NCBI GenBank assembly: GCA_964384595.1
Contig: CAYLLY010000003.1
Location: 9,697-73,696, forward strand
Reading direction: 5' to 3'
Origin: SCTG01 sp964384595
GTDB lineage: Bacteria; Nitrospirota; Nitrospiria; Nitrospirales; NS-4
DNA length: 64,000 nt
Below the pieces are notes generated by a model. That model was given only the letters and a program-made list of their open reading frames with translations. It ran no database searches and had not been told where the DNA came from. How positions within the stretch are numbered: position 1 is the stretch's first letter; every line of letters begins with the position of its first letter. Below, one piece after another: positions 35,328 through 43,501 of the stretch. The position numbers were made by a program, and so were the translations under genes.

Positions 35328-36962
35328 GTGGCGAACGGCTGGAACAGTCTTCCCGGCGACCGGTATGTCGGGCTGGCGCCGTGGGCGTGGGTGGAGTTCG
35401 AGTGCGCGGACCCGCCGGGCCCTTTTCCTTTCCTCGGCGGCGTCGATCCGCAGGTCGTGGCAGGCCTCCATGAGGTGCACCGGCATCTGTCGGGCGCGAT
35501 CGACATCGCGATCAGCGATGTGTTCGCCGGCCGCGCCTCCATCCACGATCCGGCGTTCCGGAAGCGCTTGGAGAACGCGTATGCCGAGGTGGTCAACTCG
35601 CGGCCCCGCCTGCGCGAGCGCATCCGATGCGGGCGGCTGCCGGACGGAACGTTCCAATGGGAGTTCCCTCTCGATCCGGACAAATCCGCCGTACTCCGGT
35701 ACTTGGGACTGCGGGTGTGCAACACCGTGGCGCGGCAGGCCATCCCGCTCGGCATGGAACCGCAGATGGCCCCGGCGGTGGGTCGTTTCCTCGGTTGTCT
35801 GGATGGGACGCAGCGTGTCGTGGATATTCGGGAGGAGGTCCGGAGAATGGGGGCGGCCTTCAGTTACACCTTCGCCAAATACCTGTGCGAATTGCTGGAT
35901 CTGCTCTGCGAGCACGACTGTCTGGCCGTGACCGATCGCTCGGCCGTTCGCGAGCATTGGCTCGGCGCGACCCGCGATCGCGACGTGGTGCATCTCGGGC
36001 ACGCCGCCCTGATGTATCGGCGGGGCACGGACTTCCTGTTCTTCGATCCCTGGCTGATCCCCTGGTTCGCCGAGGCGCCGGTGCCCTCACTCTGGACCTC
36101 GCTGCTCCCGAAACCGGCCGCGATCTTTCTCACCCACGACCATGACGACCATGTGGACCCCCGGACGCTGTTGGCATTTCCGAAGGAGACCCCGGTGATC
36201 GTCCCCAGCCGAGCCAACCGGCGGGCGCTGTATTACGATTACAAGGCGCTGCTGGGCGGGCTGGGATTCACACGGGTGATTGAGTTGGCCCACGGCGAGA
36301 GCTGGACGTTCGACGGCGGCGGTGTGGTCTCGGTGCCGTTCTACGGCGAATGCTCGTGCGAGCTGGGCCTGCCCCGCAACTGCTATCTGATCGCGGACCG
36401 CGGCCGGAACATCTTCATCCCGGTGGACAGCGGCCCGACCAACAACGGGGATAACGCGGTTAAGGACGGCGTGATCGACGAACTGGTCCGGAATTACGGA
36501 CCCATTGACACGGTGTTTGCCCAGCCGGGTCAGCTCCTGGAGCTGCGCACGTTCGCGGCCTACGCGTGCCTCTCGCACCCCGGACGGTGGCTGGAGGTCG
36601 GTGAGAACTGCTGCGTGACGAGCGATTACCTGGCCCGGCTCGCGGCGGCGGCCAAGGCACGCCTGTTCGTCGCGTACGCGAACGGCGGAGCGGACTGGTT
36701 GCCGGACCATCCGGTCTTTACGTTCAGCGGTCGGAACCAGGCGCTCCGCGAGATGATCACCGCGCACTGGTGGCCGCTGGAGGAACTGCGGGAGAAGCTG
36801 GCGGCCATGGGGTGCCGGAGCCACAGCAGCCGGGCCATGGACATCTTTCGCGAGAGCGCCGGCGGCGGCACGGAACCGATGCCGGCCGCAGCGCCGACAC
36901 CGCTCACGCTCTACCGGCTGGATCACGGCGAGCCGCCCTTTATGCAGAAGCAAGGCGCGTGA
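35328..36962 (+). CDS. Metallo-beta-lactamase-fold protein with PqqD-like N-terminal domain
   Basis: 544 residues starting at GTG 35328. Residues about 150-205 (FLGCLDGTQRVVDIREEV through CLAVTD) resemble the small winged-helix PqqD/RRE fold. The lactamase domain follows, with H270-x-H272-x-D274-H275 (THDHDDH) and further metal-type positions in PFYGECS and VDSGP. It resembles UlaG or NAPE-PLD-like hydrolases rather than beta-lactamases. An RRE-like domain would suggest peptide or carrier-bound substrates; that is inference. It lies 13 bases after the small cytochrome. Confidence 0.75.
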   Translation: MANGWNSLPGDRYVGLAPWAWVEFECADPPGPFPFLGGVDPQVVAGLHEVHRHLSGAIDIAISDVFAGRASIHDPAFRKRLENAYAEVVNSRPRLRERIRCGRLPDGTFQWEFPLDPDKSAVLRYLGLRVCNTVARQAIPLGMEPQMAPAVGRFLGCLDGTQRVVDIREEVRRMGAAFSYTFAKYLCELLDLLCEHDCLAVTDRSAVREHWLGATRDRDVVHLGHAALMYRRGTDFLFFDPWLIPWFAEAPVPSLWTSLLPKPAAIFLTHDHDDHVDPRTLLAFPKETPVIVPSRANRRALYYDYKALLGGLGFTRVIELAHGESWTFDGGGVVSVPFYGECSCELGLPRNCYLIADRGRNIFIPVDSGPTNNGDNAVKDGVIDELVRNYGPIDTVFAQPGQLLELRTFAAYACLSHPGRWLEVGENCCVTSDYLARLAAAAKARLFVAYANGGADWLPDHPVFTFSGRNQALREMITAHWWPLEELREKLAAMGCRSHSSRAMDIFRESAGGGTEPMPAAAPTPLTLYRLDHGEPPFMQKQGA

Positions 36963-37000
36963 CGCACGACTGTGGATAGGAATACAGGGAGGAGCAGACG

Positions 37001-37699
37001 ATGGTGAGAAGGCCCACTGTGTGCCTGTTGGTCTTGTTGGGGGCGGCGTTCGTATGGACTCTCGCGACGGCTCAAGCCGGTGCGGCGTCCGGAGGCCCTC
37101 TCGCCGAGCAACTCTATGAGGGTTCGGCCGAGCAGAAAGCCTACTCGGAGTTCAACCACCGCCTCAGTGGAGCGGTGCTGTTGATGATCGGCGGATTATT
37201 CGTGCTGAAAGAACGGGGGTCCGTGACGCGTCGGTGGCTGGCGCTGTGGCCGTTCGGCCTACTGTATCTGGCCGGCTATCTGGTGGTCTGGAGCGATCAT
37301 GATGCGTGGCCGGTCGGATCGCAGAGTTTTGCCCAAACTTTCTTCAGCGGCGATCTCGAAACCGTACAGCACAAGCTCTATGCCGTGGTGCTCTTCGCGT
37401 TGGGCGCTCTGGAGTGGGCGCGTCTGGAGGGTCGGGCGCCACAGTGGGGCGACCTCCTGTTTTTCGGGATCGTCGCGTTTGCCGGCCTGTTGATGTTGCA
37501 CCATAGCCATCTTATGGCGCACAATCATCACTCCCCGGCGCTGCTGTCCGACCATGTGCTGCTGGGGGCCTTGACGATCGGGTCGGCCGGCGTCAAGTTG
37601 GCGTGGGAGCGGCGTTGGATGACATGGCGCCACGGCGGTCTGCTGTGGCCGGGAAGCGTCTTGCTGATAGGAGCGCTGCTTGTCTTCTATACGGAATGA
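37001..37699 (+). CDS. Histidine-rich multi-pass membrane protein
   Basis: 232 residues with a signal-like first helix and about five more helices. Histidines recur at helix ends and in a loop: FNHRLSG, WSDHDAW, VQHKLYA, LHHSHLMAHNHHSP and LSDHVLLG. This suggests metal or heme binding and recalls CopD-type copper proteins, but I cannot assign it. It follows the lactamase-fold gene with a GGGAGGAG ribosome site and precedes the PAS-LuxR regulator by 18 bases. Confidence 0.65.
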   Translation: MVRRPTVCLLVLLGAAFVWTLATAQAGAASGGPLAEQLYEGSAEQKAYSEFNHRLSGAVLLMIGGLFVLKERGSVTRRWLALWPFGLLYLAGYLVVWSDHDAWPVGSQSFAQTFFSGDLETVQHKLYAVVLFALGALEWARLEGRAPQWGDLLFFGIVAFAGLLMLHHSHLMAHNHHSPALLSDHVLLGALTIGSAGVKLAWERRWMTWRHGGLLWPGSVLLIGALLVFYTE

Positions 37700-37717
37700 T
37701 CCAGGAGCGGCTGAGGC

Positions 37718-38380
37718 ATGAAGGACCTGGTGACCTCACTGACGGCAGCCGCCGATGGCGCCATGATTGTGGATCGGGACGGGGCGGTCGTGTTCTGGAA
37801 TCGCGCCGCCGAACGTCTGCTGGGCTACCGGGCTGAAGAAGTGAAGGGGCGTAAGTGTCACGAAATCTTTCGCGGAGAGACGCTGGGGGGGCATGCGCTG
37901 TGCTCGCCCTCCTGCCCGATTGCCAGCCGAATCGCGTGTGGGCGCGGCGTGCGCAATTTCGACATGCTGACCACGACAAAGGCCGGCCGGGCGATCTGGT
38001 TGAACGTGAGCTCGTTCCCGGTCTCCTTCGGGAAGAAACGAGACTTTGTGGCGGCGCACCTCTTCCGGGACATCACCAAGCAGTTCAAGGTCCGTCGGAT
38101 GGTGGAGGACTTGCACGCCGAGCTGTGTGGTGGTGCCGTCAAGTCCGATGATCCGCCCAGAGGTCACGATCCGCCGGAGACGCCGGCCACACTCCCGCTG
38201 ACCGAGCGGGAGCGCGAGATTCTCTCGTGGACTGCAGCCGGCAGGAGCAACAAGGAGATCGCAGAGCGGTTGTCCGTCTCCGTGGACACGGTGAAATCCC
38301 ACCTGCATCACATCTATCGCAAGCTCGGCGTCAGCGGTCGGGTCGAGGCGATCCTCCTCTTCTATGTGAGCGCAAAATAA
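37718..38380 (+). CDS. PAS-LuxR transcriptional regulator
   Basis: 220 residues. The N-terminal PAS domain (about 5-120) contains a cysteine pattern: KCHEIF, then C-x3-CP (HALCSPSCPI). The C-terminus is a GerE-type helix-turn-helix (LTEREREILSWTAAGRSNKEIAERLSVSVDTVKSHL). There is no receiver domain, so the PAS domain is likely the sensor, of redox state or a bound cofactor. It ends the 28-38 kb run and may regulate it. Confidence 0.88.
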   Translation: MKDLVTSLTAAADGAMIVDRDGAVVFWNRAAERLLGYRAEEVKGRKCHEIFRGETLGGHALCSPSCPIASRIACGRGVRNFDMLTTTKAGRAIWLNVSSFPVSFGKKRDFVAAHLFRDITKQFKVRRMVEDLHAELCGGAVKSDDPPRGHDPPETPATLPLTEREREILSWTAAGRSNKEIAERLSVSVDTVKSHLHHIYRKLGVSGRVEAILLFYVSAK

Positions 38381-38532
38381 GCAAAAACGCTGGTTGCTGC
38401 CTCCGAGCCTCACCCCAAAGGCGGAGGCGAAAAATCCACCATTCGAGTAGTTGTTTGGCTCTGTGCTGTGGCACATCCTGGTGTCATGCGCACGACGGAG
38501 GCAGTGCGCTTCTCACGAGAGGAGGATGAGCG

Positions 38533-38967
38533 ATGAAACAGAGAGTGAACCATAGGTTTCTGCCGGCATTCTTTGCGGGAGGATTGACGTTGATCCTGAT
38601 GTTGCCCACCGTGGCGGTCAGCGCTCAGCTTTCCAATCCGGAAGGATGGATTGATAAGCTGACCGCCTTCGTGCTGTTCCAGAAGGCGAATGAAAAGGAA
38701 GGGGCCTTTGATCCCTATCTCGAGCAGATCAAGGCGATGCAGACAGCCTTGAGAGAGGAATGGACACAGGGTGAGCTGCAGCGTACATACGCGGCGATGA
38801 ATCGCCTGATGGACATGCTGCTGGCTCGCGAGGGCGGCATTCGACCGGAGGCAGCCAAAGCGATCTGGGAATTCTGCTACCAGGTGACGCCGGTCGCATT
38901 GCATGATGGCCATCGGTATCCCAGGACGCTGGACATAGGAGATCTGGCAAACCCGAAGCGGATGTAG
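38533..38967 (+). CDS. Small exported protein of unknown function
   Basis: 144 residues with a clear signal peptide ending near VAVSAQ. The mature part is mainly helical with a single Cys in EFCYQVTP. GAGAGGAGGATGAGCG lies before the start. No family is recognised. It stands alone after the PAS-LuxR gene, with a 152-base leader in which I see no clear promoter. Confidence 0.6.
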   Translation: MKQRVNHRFLPAFFAGGLTLILMLPTVAVSAQLSNPEGWIDKLTAFVLFQKANEKEGAFDPYLEQIKAMQTALREEWTQGELQRTYAAMNRLMDMLLAREGGIRPEAAKAIWEFCYQVTPVALHDGHRYPRTLDIGDLANPKRM

Positions 38968-39005
38968 CCGGGATCACCGTTGCGCTTGCTTGCCCTGTCC
39001 CGTGG

Positions 39006-39021
39006 TGGCACGAAGTATGCT
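39006..39021 (+). promoter_or_regulatory. Candidate sigma-54 promoter upstream of 39071
   Basis: TGGCACGAAGTATGCT has a perfect -24 element, correct GG-N10-GC spacing and ATGCT in place of TTGCT. It lies 50 bases before the start codon of the exported protein at 39071. Confidence 0.5.
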
Positions 39022-39070
39022 TGTGTAGTATGAGAACATCGGAGGCCGCCTATGACGGGGAGGACACACG

Positions 39071-39661
39071 ATGTCACGATGTAAAGGCGCGGTCGTCGTT
39101 CTCGGAGTGCTGCTGGCGACGCCGGTTTCAGCCTTTGAATTTTCCGCCGAGCGGATGGTGAAGCAAGGAGGCAAGCTGACGGCGTCGAGCGTGAAGGCCG
39201 ATGGACAACGCTGGCGGTTCGAATACAGGGAGCCTCAGGCCGGTGCGCAAGTGTGCATCGTCCGTCAGGATCGTCGTTTCGCGTGGCTGATTCTCTCGTC
39301 GCTGTGGGCCTTCGTTGAAATCCCGATTGCGGGAGACCACATGCTTCTCGTGGACGAAAGGATGGGCGGGGAGGTCGCGCGGGAACAGTTCGGAACCGAG
39401 GTGGTCAACGGCTATCGGACGGAGGTGTTCCAGGTTACCGTGGACAGAGAGGGCGAGCGGCTCCTGTTCTATCAGTGGGTGACCGTTGCGGAACGGTTTG
39501 CGATCAGAACCGTGAGCAAGAACGGAGACTGGCTGCTCGAGTACTCGAAGGTCAAGTTCGCGCCTCAGTATTGGCGGTACTTCGAGCCGCCCCGAGGGTA
39601 TGCCCCCAAAGCCTTCAACCCGCATTCCTCAGGGTACGGTCCGGAACGCAAGCGCAGTTGA
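39071..39661 (+). CDS. Exported LolA-like beta-rich protein
   Basis: 196 residues with a signal peptide (about 1-21, ending VSAFEF). The mature part is an alternating beta-strand protein with segments QGGKLTASSVKADGQRWRFEYRE and LLEYSKVKF typical of the LolA/LolB-like or DUF4412-type half barrel that binds lipid tails. The fit is approximate. It is preceded by a sigma-54-type site at 39006. Confidence 0.55.
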   Translation: MSRCKGAVVVLGVLLATPVSAFEFSAERMVKQGGKLTASSVKADGQRWRFEYREPQAGAQVCIVRQDRRFAWLILSSLWAFVEIPIAGDHMLLVDERMGGEVAREQFGTEVVNGYRTEVFQVTVDREGERLLFYQWVTVAERFAIRTVSKNGDWLLEYSKVKFAPQYWRYFEPPRGYAPKAFNPHSSGYGPERKRS

Positions 39662-39958
39662 CCGTTCCGCCGTCTCGGCGCCGGTGGACGGCGAGCCCAG
39701 AGGCCCGCGTCGTTCCGGTTGAGGCATGCGTGTCCCAACCTGGACCCTGAAGTCCCATCCCGAAAATGGCTTTCTTTTCTTTTGAGACAGTTGGAAGGGC
39801 TTTTCCCTCCAGTTTACCTTCCAACGGCGGGCACGGCCTTTGCGTGAACAATTTGGTCGGAAGCAGGGGACGAGTATGCTCGCCATCCGACGTGATGGCG
39901 TTCGTGCTGGAGTGATCGAGAACCCGGATGTCACCGAATAAAAAAGGAGGTTGTGCCG
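39662..39958. other. Intergenic region without a recognised gene
   Basis: 297 bases. A weak inverted pair GGAAGGG / CCCTCC occurs near 39790-39812. No sigma-54-type site or gene is seen. Confidence 0.4.
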
Positions 39959-40354
39959 ATGAGCATAATAAGGGTGCCGGTTATCGCGATGGCGCTGTTT
40001 TTCGGACTCTGTGGAGTGAGCTTTGGAGCCGACGATCCGAGCATCAAGGGGAAAACGCGGGAAGGGATTCAGTCGGCCATGAAACGCCACATTGACGGGA
40101 ACATCGTAGACGGCAAGTACGTGATTTACGATGCCGTTGACGGCAAACTGAGGAAGTTGAAGTTCGACAAGGTGCACGAGGGTATTGTGAAGAAAGCCGA
40201 TTTCTACATCAGTTGCGCCGACTTTGTTGATGGCGGCGGGAACAAGTACGACCTCGACCTGTTGGTGGTCGAACGGAACGGTGATTTTCGCGTGCTTGAA
40301 ACGGTGGTGCACTCAATCAACGGCGAGAAGCGCAAATACCATCTCGAGGACTAG
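39959..40354 (+). CDS. Small exported protein of unknown function
   Basis: 131 residues from ATG 39959, which has the strong site AAAAAGGAGG at 39941-39950 with proper spacing; a GTG at 39953 is too close to it. The signal peptide ends near VSFGAD. The mature part looks like a single alpha/beta domain with repeated Lys-Tyr and Asp-rich segments. No family is recognised. Confidence 0.6.
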   Translation: MSIIRVPVIAMALFFGLCGVSFGADDPSIKGKTREGIQSAMKRHIDGNIVDGKYVIYDAVDGKLRKLKFDKVHEGIVKKADFYISCADFVDGGGNKYDLDLLVVERNGDFRVLETVVHSINGEKRKYHLED

Positions 40355-40429
40355 TCAGAGCGGGGAGCGCAAGCGACGTCGGTTGCATGGCTGGCCGAGC
40401 AGGGAATTCATGCGCTTGTCGGTGGTGAC

Positions 40430-41692
40430 ATGACCGCTCAAGAGGCCCGCGCCTACCTGCATCATCTGATGACGCTGTACCTCCGCAAGGAGGAGGCCTT
40501 CGCGCCCCTGGCGCTGAAGTTCGTGAAGGAGCACGACCTGGCTCGCCTCGACCTGCAACCGGAAGAGCAGGTGAACCTGCTGCTCGCCATGGCTGAAGCC
40601 TACGGGGATGAGCCGAAGCGGTACCCCCAAAAGCTCGAATGCCTGCAGAAGGCGGTGACCCTCATGTCGAACGGACGATGGCCGGAGCCCGGGATCGCCG
40701 GGGAGATCCGGCATGAGATCGCGAAACTGGAAACCGAGCGGGAGATTTACAATGACGCGTGCCGGGCTCAGCGCGACTTTACGGGCGGAAAGCAGCGGCT
40801 CGTCATCGAGACGGATCTGCCGGACTACTTCCTCACAATCGCCCAGAAGCGGGCCGCGAGTTACTATCAGCGGAAGTTCAAGCTTACCGAGGACACCGAG
40901 CGGGCACAGCAGTTCACTCAGCCGTCCGCGCACCGGAAATTCGAGCCCGAGAATCCGACGGTGCACAAGGGGTTCCCGGGCTCATGCCCGCCGTTCAAGA
41001 ACGCCAGGGCCGGCGCATTCCACGTGATGCTGCCGTTCGATCTGAAAATCAGCCGGAAGCCGGATGATCCGTTGTCGGCGGGCGCCAGGATCTGGTACAT
41101 GAAGCACGGGTATTCGTTCCCGCTGCGCGCCGAATGGGGCAAGCTCTGCAGTTGGTACGATAACCAGGCGCTTGACCTGGCAACGGACGATCCGCATCTC
41201 GTGTACATCTCGGTCTCCGAGATTAAGGAAAAAGAACTCGGCAGGGTCGAAAGAGACGTTCCTCCCGATGCCACGCCGGAAACGGGACTGCCGCTGACCT
41301 TCCTGTACGCGACGGCCGCAGTCGGCACGTTCATCCAGATCCCCTGCAACATCAAAGTGTGGTTTGACGCGAGCCAGGTTGCGCTGCTGCTGCAAGGCGC
41401 TCCCGATCTGCCCGATTACGGCCTTCACGGAGCGTCGGGTCTCATCACCCGCACGTACGGCATGGAGAAGGTGGGTGCCTACGTCGAATCGTTCAGCAAG
41501 CCGTGGCAGGAGGGGTTGAGCTTCAATTTCATCAACATCCACGTGCAGTTGCTGCCGGGCGTCGAGACGGCGTTCGTGCCGTACAACACACCGATCTTCT
41601 CCGTATTCCCCGTGCTCAGCCGCCAGAGCTACGAGATTGTTGATCGGCAGAATGTCGACGCGGCCTCGCGGGCCGCGTCGCCGTCGCGCTGA
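40430..41692 (+). CDS. Hypothetical cytosolic protein
   Basis: 420 residues without a signal or transmembrane helix. The N-terminal third is helical (possibly TPR-like: LLLAMAEAYGDEPKRYPQKLECLQKAV), and the remainder is mixed alpha/beta with few cysteines. No motif is recognised. It is 11 bases before the next gene. Confidence 0.6.
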   Translation: MTAQEARAYLHHLMTLYLRKEEAFAPLALKFVKEHDLARLDLQPEEQVNLLLAMAEAYGDEPKRYPQKLECLQKAVTLMSNGRWPEPGIAGEIRHEIAKLETEREIYNDACRAQRDFTGGKQRLVIETDLPDYFLTIAQKRAASYYQRKFKLTEDTERAQQFTQPSAHRKFEPENPTVHKGFPGSCPPFKNARAGAFHVMLPFDLKISRKPDDPLSAGARIWYMKHGYSFPLRAEWGKLCSWYDNQALDLATDDPHLVYISVSEIKEKELGRVERDVPPDATPETGLPLTFLYATAAVGTFIQIPCNIKVWFDASQVALLLQGAPDLPDYGLHGASGLITRTYGMEKVGAYVESFSKPWQEGLSFNFINIHVQLLPGVETAFVPYNTPIFSVFPVLSRQSYEIVDRQNVDAASRAASPSR

Positions 41693-41703
41693 TAGTCTCG
41701 CCT

Positions 41704-42561
41704 GTGAACACCACCGATGCCTCACACGTCGGCGATCGGCTGGAGTTCCTTTCGCAAACCGCGAACACGGCCGTCCTCATCGTCGGTCTGCTGGTGCTGG
41801 CCGGCTGGATCTTCGACATTCCCGCGTTGCAGGCGGTGGTTCCCGGTCTGGCCACGATGAAACCCAACACGGCGGTGGCGTTCTTCCTCTCCGGCATGGC
41901 GCTGTGGCTGTTCCAGGACGAGCAGATCAGGCGATGGAAGCGCCGCATGGCGTTGGGATGCGCGCTCTCCGTCGCCCTGATCGGCTTTCTCACACTCATG
42001 GAGTATCTCTGGAGGTGGGATTCCGGGATTGACCAGCTCCTGTTCAGGGATGTTTCCCGGGACGCGGATGCCGCCGCTCCAGGGCGGATGTCTTTCACGA
42101 CCGCTCTGAGTTTTTACATGGTCGGTTTGGCCTTGATGCTTGTGAAGGCGGGCAACGGCCGGAACCGTTTGTTTGTGCAGTTCCTCATACTGGCAACCTT
42201 CGCGGTCTCTCTACTGGCTCTGGTCGGCTATGCTTACGGCGTCGAGTCTTTGTACCGGGTCGCGCCGTACGGGTCCATGGCGTTGCATACGGTGGTCACG
42301 TTTCTCGTGCTTTGCCTCGGCATTCTCTGTGCCTGCCCCCGTTGCTGGCTCACGGCTACACTTTTCCGGTCGGATGCCGGAGGTGTGAGGGCGTGGCTAT
42401 GGATGGTGACTTCGATCGGGATTCCATTCTTGATCGGGTGGTTGGGCTTGGCGGGTCTGAGGGCGGGTTTCTACGATTCGGTGTTCGGGGTAGCCCTTGT
42501 GACCGTCGGAACTATGGTCGCTCTCGCCGTCACGCTGTTATGGTCGAACAGCTCCCGATAG
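41704..42561 (+). CDS. Multi-pass membrane protein resembling a sensor-kinase input module
   Basis: 285 residues from GTG 41704 with about eight transmembrane helices. The segment MKPNTAVAFFLSGMALWL and its surroundings resemble the membrane input region of PAS/GGDEF or histidine kinase sensors, but the chain stops right after the last helix (LLWSNSSR) with no signalling domain. It may be a truncated sensor or a stand-alone membrane protein. The downstream 100 bases encode no kinase remnant. Confidence 0.6.
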   Translation: MNTTDASHVGDRLEFLSQTANTAVLIVGLLVLAGWIFDIPALQAVVPGLATMKPNTAVAFFLSGMALWLFQDEQIRRWKRRMALGCALSVALIGFLTLMEYLWRWDSGIDQLLFRDVSRDADAAAPGRMSFTTALSFYMVGLALMLVKAGNGRNRLFVQFLILATFAVSLLALVGYAYGVESLYRVAPYGSMALHTVVTFLVLCLGILCACPRCWLTATLFRSDAGGVRAWLWMVTSIGIPFLIGWLGLAGLRAGFYDSVFGVALVTVGTMVALAVTLLWSNSSR

Positions 42562-42663
42562 GTATGGTTTTTGCTTAGATTTTATTGCAGCTGAGGCGAC
42601 GAAGGCTGAGCACTGCCTACGCAAGCCAGGGAAAAGAGCCAGCAAGCAGGAAGGAGGATCCTT

Positions 42664-43107
42664 ATGAGGCGAACCGAATACATGGCCAAAGCCTGCGATC
42701 CAAAGACGTTGACCGTGCGGCACATCATGGAAGACGCGGTGATCACCTGCACCCCGGTGACATTGGGAGTCGCTGTGGCGCAGTTGCTGACCGACAGGAA
42801 CTTCGGGAGCGTACCCGTGGTGGACGAGAATAAGACACTTCGTGGCCTGATCAGCGAATTCGATCTGCTCAAGGCCATGACCAACGGGAAGGACTTGCGG
42901 AGGGTCATGGCCGGGGAAATCATGACTCTCGAAGAAGATCTTGTGACTGTGGCGGAAGACATGCCGATCATGGACCTCGCGAAGATCCTCGAGGAGAGCC
43001 ATTTGATCCGAGTGCCGGTTGTGACGGGCAAGACACTCATCGGGATCGTGGCGAGACGGGATGTTGTCTACGGGTATCTCAGGGCCGTCGCCCATTACTG
43101 GCCGTGA
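42664..43107 (+). CDS. CBS-domain pair protein
   Basis: 147 residues made of two CBS motifs, HIMEDAVITCTPVTLGVAVAQLL through EFDLLKAM, and EIMTLEEDLVTVAEDMPIMDLA through GIVARRDVVYGYL. Such modules bind adenosine nucleotides and regulate partner proteins. AGGAGGATCCTT precedes the start. The partner is unknown. Confidence 0.85.
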   Translation: MRRTEYMAKACDPKTLTVRHIMEDAVITCTPVTLGVAVAQLLTDRNFGSVPVVDENKTLRGLISEFDLLKAMTNGKDLRRVMAGEIMTLEEDLVTVAEDMPIMDLAKILEESHLIRVPVVTGKTLIGIVARRDVVYGYLRAVAHYWP

Positions 43108-43415
43108 CAGTCGAAACAGTCTGGTGCGCTGTAGCGAAACGCCCCCTGAGTTCATCAGCAGTGTTGACGTCTGGCGGAGATAGGTCGGAAGGCATGGGAC
43201 AACATCGTCCCAAGAGGGTGCTGCTGTCCAAATTCTGAAAAGCGTTTATCCTTCAATGAGTTGCGCACTTTTGATGTCCTGAGTCCTTCGATATTTCCCG
43301 TGGTTCGAGACAGATCAATTCTCAAAACTTCGGCTTGAATCACTTTATGCGGTGAATTCCCGCTGTTTCCCTGGCGAATTTGGGATTCCGGTGCCAGTCA
43401 GGCCAAAAATTCCCA
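43108..43415. other. AT-richer intergenic region
   Basis: Most of the 394-base gap between the CBS gene and the radical SAM gene. It is lower in GC than its neighbours and holds no credible gene; the sigma-54-type promoter at 43416 lies at its end. Confidence 0.4.
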
Positions 43416-43431
43416 TGGCATAGGGCTTGCT
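43416..43431 (+). promoter_or_regulatory. Candidate sigma-54 promoter of the cofactor-type island
   Basis: TGGCATAGGGCTTGCT differs from TGGCAC-N5-TTGCW at one position only and has exact GG-N10-GC spacing. It lies 71 bases before the start of the radical SAM gene at 43502, which has GGGAGGGAG as its ribosome site. Confidence 0.65.
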
Positions 43432-43501
43432 CACTCTCCTTGGTTCTAAAGCGGTTGCGCATGGTTTCTGAGGAGTCCGGCGCAGAACCAGGGAGGGAGA
43501 G

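Noticed and set aside
32937..36002. Minus-strand open frame of about 1020 codons
   Set aside because: It overlaps three + strand genes with ribosome sites and recognisable domains; its own product has shadow composition.
38461..38490. TGGCACATCC sequence before 38533 as a sigma-54 promoter
   Set aside because: A GC pair at the required ten-base distance is absent.
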